11,574 bases of DNA from Calditrichota bacterium (GTDB lineage Bacteria > Calditrichota > Calditrichia > RBG-13-44-9 > J075), in contig RFIL01000136.1 in assembly GCA_003695285.1 (NCBI GenBank), positions 1 to 11,574 on the forward strand, given 5' to 3'. The notes beneath the pieces are model-generated. The model saw nothing but the letters and a program-made list of their open reading frames with translations, did not search any database and was not told where the DNA came from. A program made the position numbers and the translations under genes. Shown here piece by piece: positions 1 to 5,817 of the stretch (the stretch's first letter is position 1; the number at the start of each line of letters is the position of its first letter).

Positions 1-135
1 CGTTGGTCAAACCATCATGATGAAAGCACACTCACCCCTGAACAACAACAGCGATTGATGATGTTGCGGAAAAATGTGGAGGAAGATTCCCAACGCAATA
101 CCCGGTCCCGGGTACGGCCTCTTCCGGATCGGTGA
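1..135 (+). CDS. Possible C-terminal tail of a protein whose gene begins left of the window
   Basis: Frame 1 is open from the left edge to a TGA at 133-135 and gives 44 residues. The peptide is strongly hydrophilic, with a TPEQQQR stretch near the middle and an arginine/proline-rich end (RSRVRPLPDR). This looks like a charged tail or helix end rather than a folded domain. No family can be recognised. If real, the gene converges on the lipoprotein gene that ends at 196, leaving 60 bases between the two stops. The opposite strand is also partly open here, so the call rests only on frame, composition and convergent layout. Confidence 0.4.
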   Translation, partial: RWSNHHDESTLTPEQQQRLMMLRKNVEEDSQRNTRSRVRPLPDR

Positions 136-195
136 TGGCATCATGCAAATGGTAAGCTGATCGGAACTCTGGAGGGGGGAGAAAAATCACTTATT

Positions 196-1353
196 TTAAT
201 CCCTCAACACCTGCGCATTGGGCTGTTCCTGAGCACTTTGAGAGATGAGCTTTTCAGGTGGGGTGGTGGCGATTGCCAGTAATCGTATCACATTTAGCCT
301 TTCTTTACATAATTGAAAATCGGCGTCTAAACCCAATGCCTTTTCCAGCAAAGATGCAGCTCGTTGATAATCCCCGGCATCCTCTTGTTCCAGTGCTGCG
401 GAATAGGCTAAAAAGGCTTCCCAGCTCTGGGTGGGTAATTCCATGAGCTCATCGGAAAGATCTGTCGGAATGGTCATGTTTAACCGTTCGAGGATGGAGA
501 GCATCAATTCCTTTTCCAGATATAACAGATTTTCAATTTTTTCGGCATGGGTGCTGGTTGTCGGGAACTGCTGGTGTAAAATATCCCAGAAGGCAATATC
601 CACCACCAGGATGTCATTCTCCAGCACATTATAACTGCAACGGATAACCGATCCGGCTCCGGTGAGTTTGCCAATGCGAATGGTGGTGTTTTCGTTGGTC
701 AACAAGGAGGTGCGGTTACGAATTTCATCAAATAGCAATTGAATCTTCCAGCGGTCAATGACCGTAAGCCGGGGAATTCTTTGCAGGTCGCGAATCAATA
801 ACTCCGCCAGCCCTTTCCGAATGGGAGCAAATATCGGAGCATTCCCCAGGTAGGTAAAGGGAAAGATAGCCAGAGTGGTTGGAGAAACTTTTTTGAGCTT
901 TTCCGTAGGCTCTTGCAAAAGTGTTAAAAGTTCTCTTTCCCGTTCTTTTTTCTGTAATAATATTTCACGCCCTCTCAGCCAGGTGGAGTAGAGAGACTGT
1001 TCTTCAAACTGATGATACATCTGGTAAATCTGAGCCGCTTTTTCCCATTCTTTTTGAGCTTCGTGGGTGAGTCCCAGATAACAGAGTGCCACGGGATAGA
1101 GAGAATCCACCTCCCGGGCTTTCTGAAAAATTTTCAATGCCAGTGGATAATTTCGGGCTTGATAATAATAAATTCCCAGCGAGGTGATAGCTTCTACATC
1201 ATTGGGATTGCTTTTTATCCGGTTGATTAAGGCTTTTACTTCCGGGGGAGAGGAGTGTTTGGAGTTGGTTAATGGCAAAGAGCCACAGCTCGAAAACAAT
1301 GCCAGAAAAATCAGCAAATACCATGTTTTAACGTTTAGCCGTAAGAGACTCAC
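196..1353 (-). CDS. Outer-membrane-type lipoprotein with TPRs flanking a CsgG/FlgO-like domain
   Basis: This 385-residue protein starts at a GTG preceded by a purine-rich stretch (GAAAGG, AAGG). Residues 1-23 form a lipoprotein signal peptide: a basic N-terminus, hydrophobic core and lipobox LFSSC, with lipidated Cys23. Residues about 50-120 contain two TPR-like units. A charged helical linker (about 128-157) follows. Residues about 160-295 resemble the CsgG/FlgO-type periplasmic fold: AIFPF at 162-166, the GLAELLIRDL helix at 181-190, the TVIDR strand at 197-201, then a glycine-rich GKLTGAG stretch near 228-234. A further TPR-like helix pair occupies 313-345. The family is known to act in envelope assembly or secretion as periplasmic or outer-membrane-anchored parts; the partner here is unknown. 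It lies 188 bases downstream of the biotin carrier gene on the same strand and is probably transcribed separately. Confidence 0.75.
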   Translation of the reverse strand: MSLLRLNVKTWYLLIFLALFSSCGSLPLTNSKHSSPPEVKALINRIKSNPNDVEAITSLGIYYYQARNYPLALKIFQKAREVDSLYPVALCYLGLTHEAQKEWEKAAQIYQMYHQFEEQSLYSTWLRGREILLQKKERERELLTLLQEPTEKLKKVSPTTLAIFPFTYLGNAPIFAPIRKGLAELLIRDLQRIPRLTVIDRWKIQLLFDEIRNRTSLLTNENTTIRIGKLTGAGSVIRCSYNVLENDILVVDIAFWDILHQQFPTTSTHAEKIENLLYLEKELMLSILERLNMTIPTDLSDELMELPTQSWEAFLAYSAALEQEDAGDYQRAASLLEKALGLDADFQLCKERLNVIRLLAIATTPPEKLISQSAQEQPNAQVLRD

Positions 1354-1541
1354 CTTACCTTAACCTTTCTTTTTTCTCAAGATAGATTAAGTCATCGAAC
1401 CCGGGGTGATTTTCTTAACAAATGAAGGGTAATTAAATTTATTAGAACGATTGAGTTATTCCGGGAAATTGAGACCGTACCGTTAGAGGAGATTGTTTGG
1501 CCTTAATGCTCTGACTGCAGTTTTCTGGAAGTACTGAGGTG
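1354..1541. other. Intergenic region between the biotin carrier and lipoprotein genes
   Basis: This 188-base stretch carries no credible coding sequence on either strand. It should contain the end of the carboxylase transcript and any promoter for the lipoprotein gene. I found no convincing hairpin followed by a T-run and no well-spaced -35/-10 pair on the minus strand. Only the purine-rich leader just before the GTG start at 1353 is clear. Confidence 0.5.
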
Positions 1542-2048
1542 TTATGGTTGAATCAAAATCAATGGATCGTCCTTTTCCACCGTCTGATTAGGGGAAACAA
1601 ATATTTTTTGAACAGTACCATTGAGGGTAGAACGTATTTCATTTTCCATTTTCATGGCTTCCATCACCAGGAGTGGTTGACCGTTCTCCACCGTATCACC
1701 TTCTTTCACTTCCACCTTGAGTATCAGTCCCGGCATGGGTGCAACGATTTCTCCGCTGCTACCCCCTAATTCGGCGTCTCCATAAATTTCACTTTCCAGC
1801 TTCTGACGTTCATTTAACACCTCCAACTGGCATTGACGCTGTTCCCAGGCCAATCTCAGGGTGGTGTTATGAAATTCAGCCTCCAGGGTGTATGATTGAT
1901 GATCAACTAAAATGGAAAAGTTTTTGGAATTGATGGGTTTCAGATCAACGGTATAACTTTTCTCCCCATCGGTAACAATAAAAACACCATTCTTCTCGCG
2001 CACATCCAATTCTTTATAGGTATTACCCTTTTTAATAAAGTATTTCAT
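1542..2048 (-). CDS. Biotin carboxyl carrier protein of an acyl-CoA carboxylase
   Basis: This 168-residue protein carries biotin between the carboxylase and carboxyltransferase active sites in the cytoplasm. The C-terminal biotinyl domain (about 98-168) has the classic APMPG entry (103-107) and the EAMKM biotinylation motif at 130-134, making Lys133 the predicted biotin site. Residues 1-90 are beta-rich and match the accessory N-terminal region seen in the carriers and alpha subunits of propionyl/methylmalonyl-type carboxylases and decarboxylases. The Ala/Pro-rich linker of E. coli AccB is missing; only a short GGSSGE-like joint is present. The ribosome-binding site TAGGAG includes the stop codon of the biotin carboxylase gene, which ends 8 bases upstream, so the two are translated from one message. 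The symbol is left empty because the substrate acyl-CoA (acetyl, propionyl or other) cannot be fixed without the carboxyltransferase. Confidence 0.9.
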   Translation of the reverse strand: MKYFIKKGNTYKELDVREKNGVFIVTDGEKSYTVDLKPINSKNFSILVDHQSYTLEAEFHNTTLRLAWEQRQCQLEVLNERQKLESEIYGDAELGGSSGEIVAPMPGLILKVEVKEGDTVENGQPLLVMEAMKMENEIRSTLNGTVQKIFVSPNQTVEKDDPLILIQP

Positions 2049-2056
2049 GCAAACTC

Positions 2057-3559
2057 CTACCGTGGTAGTGCTCTTAATTTCCAGGGTGATATGGATTTTG
2101 CGGCACCATCCTGTGGTGTCGTGGTTTGAAACTTCCGGGTAGTATCCCGATAACAGGCCAGTGCAGCCGCCAGAACATCTAAAATTTCTTTTTCATCCAT
2201 GAAGCTTTCTTTTAGTTCATCCCAGTATAAATCCACAAACCGGGTGGTGAATTCTCCCTTTCGAAATTCGGGATGGGTGAGCACAGACAGACAAAAGGGA
2301 ATGGTGGTTTGCACACCGGTGATACGAAATTCCATAAGGGCGCGCAACATTTTCTGCAGAGCATCTTCTCGACTGGGAGCCCAGACAATCAACTTGGCAA
2401 ACATGGGATCGTAATATCGGGTAATTTCAGAGTGGGCTTCAATGCCACTATCCACCCGAATACCGGGACCTTCGGGATGTTGTAAATTGGTTATCTTACC
2501 GGTGGAAGGAACAAAATTGTTAAAAACGTCTTCAGCATTGATCCGACACTCAAGGGCATGACCTCGAGGGTGGATATCATCCTGTTGCAGGGGCAGAGGG
2601 TCGTTTTGAGCTATTTTAATCTGCAATTGCACCAGATCCACCCCCATAACCATCTCAGTAACGGGATGTTCCACCTGAAGTCGGGTATTCATCTCAAGAA
2701 AGTAGAAACTCCCATCGCTGTCGTATAAAAATTCCACCGTTCCGGCATTTACATACCCGCAGGCTTGAGCTGCCTTTCGGGCTATTTCACCCATCTCCAT
2801 CCGTTTTTCGGGAGTCAAAATTTTTGAAGGGCATTCTTCAATGACTTTCTGGTGCCTGCGTTGGATGGAACAGTCCCTTTCCCAGAGGTGAATCACATTT
2901 CCATGCTGGTCCGCCAGAATTTGAAATTCAATGTGTTTGGGGTTTTCAACAAATTTTTCGATATAGACGGTATCGTCTCCAAAAGCCTTTAGTGCCTCTC
3001 CTTTTGCGGCTTCCAGGGCTCTGGATAGTTCGGAAGCGGTTTTTACAACACGCATTCCTTTTCCACCTCCTCCGGCGGCTGCTTTCAGGAGAATGGGATA
3101 TCCCCCCAATGAAGCGATAATCTCCTCAGCCTGCGAAAGTGACTGAACCGCTTCCTTGCTGCCGGGAACCACCGGTACTCCAGCATCGATCATCGTTTTG
3201 CGAGAAGCTGTTTTGCTCCCCATTAATTCAATGGTTTCCGGACGAGGACCGATAAAAATGAGTCCTGCTTCCATGACAGCCCGGGCAAAATCTGCATTCT
3301 CGGAAAGAAACCCATATCCCGGATGAATTGCCTGACATCCGGATTGGAGGGCGATTTCAATTAATTTTTCACCAAGCAGATAGCTTTCTGTGGAAGGGGG
3401 TGGACCAATATGGTAGGCTTCTTCAGCCATTAATACATGAGGAGATAACCGATCGACATCAGAATAGACAGCAACGGTATGAATTCCCATTTCCCGGCAG
3501 GTGCGGATAATCCGTACCGCAATTTCCCCACGATTAGCAATCAGGAGTTTTTTGGTCAT
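2057..3559 (-). CDS. accC: Biotin carboxylase subunit of acetyl/propionyl-CoA carboxylase
   Basis: It catalyses ATP- and bicarbonate-dependent carboxylation of carrier-bound biotin, the first half-reaction of acyl-CoA carboxylases. The N-terminus reads TKKLLIANRGEIAVRI, the family signature. The ATP-grasp glycine loop AAAGGGGKGM follows near residues 160-169, and the catalytic EMNTRLQVEH is near 289-298. A C-terminal extension of about 50 residues ends with WKLRALPR. At about 500 residues it is longer than E. coli AccC (about 449) and closer to propionyl/methylcrotonyl-type alpha subunits. I chose the ATG at 3559 because it matches homologue N-termini. An ATG at 3565 and a TTG at 3586 are alternatives in the same frame. 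The start lies inside the upstream HisI-like gene, which stops at 3534, so translation is probably coupled. The biotin carrier gene follows after 8 bases. No carboxyltransferase gene is visible. Confidence 0.93.
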   Translation of the reverse strand: MTKKLLIANRGEIAVRIIRTCREMGIHTVAVYSDVDRLSPHVLMAEEAYHIGPPPSTESYLLGEKLIEIALQSGCQAIHPGYGFLSENADFARAVMEAGLIFIGPRPETIELMGSKTASRKTMIDAGVPVVPGSKEAVQSLSQAEEIIASLGGYPILLKAAAGGGGKGMRVVKTASELSRALEAAKGEALKAFGDDTVYIEKFVENPKHIEFQILADQHGNVIHLWERDCSIQRRHQKVIEECPSKILTPEKRMEMGEIARKAAQACGYVNAGTVEFLYDSDGSFYFLEMNTRLQVEHPVTEMVMGVDLVQLQIKIAQNDPLPLQQDDIHPRGHALECRINAEDVFNNFVPSTGKITNLQHPEGPGIRVDSGIEAHSEITRYYDPMFAKLIVWAPSREDALQKMLRALMEFRITGVQTTIPFCLSVLTHPEFRKGEFTTRFVDLYWDELKESFMDEKEILDVLAAALACYRDTTRKFQTTTPQDGAAKSISPWKLRALPR

Positions 3560-3980
3560 CTTCATCGAAAAAATCGCTTCCCTCAAATAGCTCTATCTCA
3601 TGGATAAACGAGGATTTTGCTTTTCCGCTTCCCTCCGGCAACACCTTCATCAATAAAACTTTTTTGCTTTTCTCTAATTTAACCGACTGAACTTTATAAA
3701 CAAGATTTTTCTTTTCTCCAAGTTTCTCCAATCGCCGACTGTGTCGTCGGTAAACAAAGACAATCCCTTCTTCCAGAGTGATATTCAACGCCCATCGGTC
3801 CATATATGCCAGACGCAACACTTCCTGAGTTTCCGCATCCTGAAGGATGACAGGAATGAGTCCTTTTGAATCAAGCTTGGCCTCATGATGCTGATCCAGC
3901 TTATATAAATCCGAGTTGTATGATGGAGCGGAAGGCTTTGTATCTTCACTTTTTCGAAAAATTGACATTTTCAACCCCAT
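3534..3980 (-). CDS. Degenerate HisI-like (PRA-cyclohydrolase fold) protein, probably non-catalytic
   Basis: This 148-residue protein resembles phosphoribosyl-AMP cyclohydrolase (HisI) from about residue 37 to 128. GLIPVILQDAETQEVLRLAYM (40-60) corresponds to the family's GL.PAIVQD..TGEVLMLAYM. WALNITLEEG follows, and then RRHSRR in place of SRSR. The enzyme's DCDxD metal motif is replaced by LEKSKK (102-107). The C-terminal cysteine ligands (CH...SCF) are replaced by GSGKAKSSF (117-125). The only cysteine is the last residue. Known HisI needs these Asp and Cys ligands for zinc and magnesium, so cyclohydrolase activity is unlikely. An N-terminal extension of about 35 polar residues and an acidic tail (FFDEDD) are extra. 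No other histidine gene is nearby. Its 3' end overlaps the carboxylase start by about 26 bases. An internal ATG at 3968, preceded by GGGG, is an alternative start. Confidence 0.7.
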   Translation of the reverse strand: MGLKMSIFRKSEDTKPSAPSYNSDLYKLDQHHEAKLDSKGLIPVILQDAETQEVLRLAYMDRWALNITLEEGIVFVYRRHSRRLEKLGEKKNLVYKVQSVKLEKSKKVLLMKVLPEGSGKAKSSFIHEIELFEGSDFFDEDDQKTPDC

Positions 3981-3997
3981 AGAATTTGATACCCTGA

Positions 3998-4020
3998 CTA
4001 TTGAGTTTGTCGAACAATAG
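3998..4020. repeat. Small inverted repeat, possibly a REP-like fragment
   Basis: CTATTG at 3998-4003 and CAATAG at 4015-4020 form a perfect 6-base inverted repeat around an 11-base loop. It sits in the 40-base gap between the unknown gene and the HisI-like gene, directly after the TAG stop at 4021-4023. The loop on the minus strand reads TTCGACAAACT. It recalls the TTCGACAAGCTCAG-type dispersed palindromic repeats known from many bacterial genomes, but this is resemblance from memory only. No T-run follows, so it is not a good terminator. Confidence 0.3.
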
Positions 4021-4431
4021 CTATTTCTCCTGCTCCTCTTTATTGGAAACCAGTTGAGGTGACAAATATGGCTTCAGAATCTTAATCAGAGCATTGATTT
4101 GCTGTTTCATTTTTTTGCTGAAACATTGAGAATTGGAAGTCAGACAGGTTTCATTAAAACAGGCTTCCAGCGGTTCCCGACAATCCTGTGCCCAGTAGTA
4201 ATTGGGAATGGGTTCCAGATTGGTCTTGATCTCCGCCAGTGTGAGGGGATTAAGATCCCGCTTGTTGGAAAGATAGATGATTTGATCTTCCAGAAAATTT
4301 CGTAATTCCTGTAGCTGGTGAGCGTTAAGTGGATCGATGATGGAGCCAAGATCGCCCCCTCGGATGAGTTGCATTAAAAAAATGGCTTTTCGAAAATATC
4401 CAATATGAGATTTTTTATCCTTAGGAAACAT
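4021..4431 (-). CDS. Small cytoplasmic protein of unknown function with four spaced cysteines
   Basis: I do not recognise this protein of 136 residues. It has no signal peptide or membrane segment and appears mostly helical. The start chosen is the ATG at 4431, because AGGA lies 5 bases upstream. The in-frame ATG at 4437 has AGG directly abutting it and no usable ribosome-binding site. Counting from the 4431 start, the C-terminal half carries four cysteines at about residues 84, 91, 96 and 103, spaced C-x6-C-x4-C-x6-C. This arrangement could bind a metal or form two disulfides. A basic/amphipathic helix (KKMKQQINALIKIL) and a charged tail follow. It is the first gene of the probable downstream unit, 40 bases before the HisI-like gene, and its leader contains a long hairpin. 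A role linked to the HisI-like protein or the carboxylase is only a guess from position. Confidence 0.65.
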   Translation of the reverse strand: MFPKDKKSHIGYFRKAIFLMQLIRGGDLGSIIDPLNAHQLQELRNFLEDQIIYLSNKRDLNPLTLAEIKTNLEPIPNYYWAQDCREPLEACFNETCLTSNSQCFSKKMKQQINALIKILKPYLSPQLVSNKEEQEK

Positions 4432-4457
4432 GGACATCCTGTGGTTATTGAATAAAT

Positions 4458-4500
4458 AAATCAGTTGTTAATTTTTATGCTTTCCATAAAACACTGATTT
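4458..4500 (-). other. Long imperfect hairpin in the leader of the unknown gene
   Basis: AAATCAGT at 4458-4465 pairs perfectly with ACTGATTT at 4493-4500. An inner stem TTTATG/CATAAA closes a small CTTTC-type loop, with a few bulged bases between the stems. The stem is A/T-rich. On the minus strand it lies 27-69 bases before the start of the unknown gene. It begins almost exactly where transcription from the candidate promoter at 4504-4531 would start. It could be a 5' stem-loop that stabilises or regulates the message. Alternatively it could be a weak terminator for the dapA-lysC-rnhB-RDD transcript, because ATTTATTTATT follows the stem. Confidence 0.4.
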
Positions 4501-4503
4501 CCA

Positions 4504-4531
4504 ATAATAAGAAAATTTTTTTCCAACGCAA
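4504..4531 (-). promoter_or_regulatory. Candidate promoter for the unknown/HisI-like/carboxylase unit
   Basis: On the minus strand TTGCGT (4526-4531) is separated by 16 bases from TATTAT (4504-4509), a five-of-six match to the sigma70 -10 box. The -35 box is weak (three of six). It lies in the 135-base gap after the RDD gene, where a second transcription unit would be expected to start. The A/T richness of the region makes chance matches likely. Confidence 0.33.
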
Positions 4532-4572
4532 TGAGAATTTATCAGAAATCAAATTTTACCGCAATTCTCTGC

Positions 4573-5142
4573 TTAATCCTCAAAGTAGTAAACGGCTGTC
4601 CTTGTGAAGTGATCATGCCAGCATTGTTTCGAAGTACTTTTCTCCATCCACCAGAAACCCAACCCCAGGGGAAGAAAGGACACCAGATACCCAACCCAGC
4701 GCTTGAAAGAAATGAAGGGTGATGGAAAGGATTGCTCTTCGGTCAACACAACCAACCCTTTAATCATTTTACCGGGAGTCTGACCAAATCGAGTGGTGAA
4801 GTAGGTATAATAAATAGCATAAATGATCCACAACAGAGGAGCCGGATACCCGAAATACATCGTTTTTCCATAAGGCAGGGTATAGGAAAAATATGCACCA
4901 CCCCACAGGAAGTCGAAGGGGCCGGGAGAATATGGGGTGGAAAATTCCAGGATGAATTGCGGAAACATGGGAGAAACCCAGATACTATAGAGTCTCCCCT
5001 GACTGAAGAGAAAAAATATCAATCCCCCAACAGCACCCAGTATAATACCATCCACCAACTGGGCCATGATCCGTTCCTTCAGGCCGGCCTTACGTAATTG
5101 ATACCTGCCCAGTTCACTTTTGTTGAATCGATGCACTATCAT
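4573..5142 (-). CDS. RDD-family integral membrane protein
   Basis: This 189-residue protein has three likely membrane helices at about residues 25-48, 99-117 and 149-166. The family hallmarks are present. An arginine and aspartate lie at the start of the first helix (KERIMAQLVDG, 22-32). FGQTPGKMIKGLVVL (119-133) corresponds to the conserved GxTPGK..xGLxVV loop. The C-terminal WHDHFTRTAVYY (175-186) corresponds to the family's HD..agTxVV end. RDD proteins are poorly defined; some are linked to ion transport or stress tolerance, and no specific function can be given here. An aromatic- and proline-rich insertion (about 55-98) between helices 1 and 2 is longer than in simple RDD proteins. The gene starts 16 bases after the rnhB stop with only a weak ribosome-binding site, so it is probably translated as part of the same message. 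Confidence 0.8.
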   Translation of the reverse strand: MIVHRFNKSELGRYQLRKAGLKERIMAQLVDGIILGAVGGLIFFLFSQGRLYSIWVSPMFPQFILEFSTPYSPGPFDFLWGGAYFSYTLPYGKTMYFGYPAPLLWIIYAIYYTYFTTRFGQTPGKMIKGLVVLTEEQSFPSPFISFKRWVGYLVSFLPLGLGFWWMEKSTSKQCWHDHFTRTAVYYFED

Positions 5143-5158
5143 GTTTTGAATACCGGTT

Positions 5159-5782
5159 TTAGGATGAGGAACTATTCAGAATTCTGGTTAAAAAGCTGTG
5201 ACGATGGAGGGGGCAGGGGCCATGAGATTGAATCATTTTACGATGATACTCGGTGCCATACCCCTTATGTTGAGCAAATCCGTACTGGGGATATTGCTGA
5301 TGGTATTCAATCATCATCCGATCCCGTGACACCTTTGCCAGAATTGATGCGGCTGCGATAGTAAAACATAGACTATCGCCTTTGACAATGGCTTCCTGGG
5401 GATATATTTTCTCCGGTAATTCTTCACCATCTAACAAAAGATATTCAGGTTTTACTGAGAGGGAGCCAATCGCCTTTCTCATAGCCTTAAAAGTAGCTTG
5501 ACGAATGTTAATCCGATCAATTTCCTGATTATCCACCACACCAATACCATAGCTGACAGCTTGTTCCACGATCAAATGGTACAATTCTTCCCTCTGGCGT
5601 TGAGTTAATTTTTTCGAATCTGTAACCCCTTCAATGTAGTGATATGGCTCAAATACTACGGCAGCGGCCACCACCGGTCCGGCCAGGGGACCTCTTCCGG
5701 CCTCGTCAATTCCGACAATCCGTCGGATCCCTTCCTTCCAGATAAGATGTTCAATTTGAAGATTGTCAGGTATGTTTTCCAT
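5159..5782 (-). CDS. rnhB: Ribonuclease HII
   Basis: RNase HII cuts the RNA strand at ribonucleotides embedded in duplex DNA, starting ribonucleotide excision repair and removing RNA-DNA hybrids. The 207-residue protein is of normal size. The signature GIDEAGRGPLAGPVVAA is at 24-40 with acidic residues Asp26 and Glu27. Asp118 (LLLDG) and Asp136 (KGD) complete the four metal ligands. Their spacing from the first Asp (92 and 110 residues) equals that of E. coli Asp16/Asp108/Asp126. TDSKKL (54-59) and the AAASILAKVSRDR helix (143-155) are also typical. The chosen ATG leaves about 20 residues before the first strand, ending in EGIRRIVGIDEAG. It lies 35 bases downstream of lysC and 16 bases upstream of the RDD gene, in the same orientation, so it probably rides on the dapA promoter. 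Confidence 0.96.
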   Translation of the reverse strand: MENIPDNLQIEHLIWKEGIRRIVGIDEAGRGPLAGPVVAAAVVFEPYHYIEGVTDSKKLTQRQREELYHLIVEQAVSYGIGVVDNQEIDRINIRQATFKAMRKAIGSLSVKPEYLLLDGEELPEKIYPQEAIVKGDSLCFTIAAASILAKVSRDRMMIEYHQQYPQYGFAQHKGYGTEYHRKMIQSHGPCPLHRHSFLTRILNSSSS

Positions 5783-5817
5783 TTTTCAGAGATGGTAACA
5801 ATGCCGGATAAACGAAC

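Noticed and set aside
1354..1541. Terminator or promoter in the gap before the lipoprotein gene
   Set aside because: Only a 4-base CAGT/ACTG pairing and poorly spaced hexamers were found, below what I would call.
3560..3586. TTG at 3586 as the biotin carboxylase start
   Set aside because: It would add nine residues not seen at AccC N-termini. The ATG at 3559 gives the usual short lead into KKLLIANRGEIA.
3534..3980. Calling this gene hisI (phosphoribosyl-AMP cyclohydrolase)
   Set aside because: The fold signature is there but the DCDxD motif and the cysteine zinc ligands are missing, and no histidine genes are nearby.
4533..4569. GAGAATT/AATTCTC inverted repeat after the RDD stop
   Set aside because: It is a 7-base stem with a 23-base loop that overlaps the promoter candidate. 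It has no T-run and is likely chance in A/T-rich DNA.
4732..5097. Plus-strand open frame of 121 codons
   Set aside because: It is antisense to the RDD gene, whose family motifs fix the minus strand as coding. It has no recognisable domain.
5098..5361. Plus-strand open frame of 87 codons
   Set aside because: It overlaps the rnhB catalytic region in antisense, and its composition is not protein-like.
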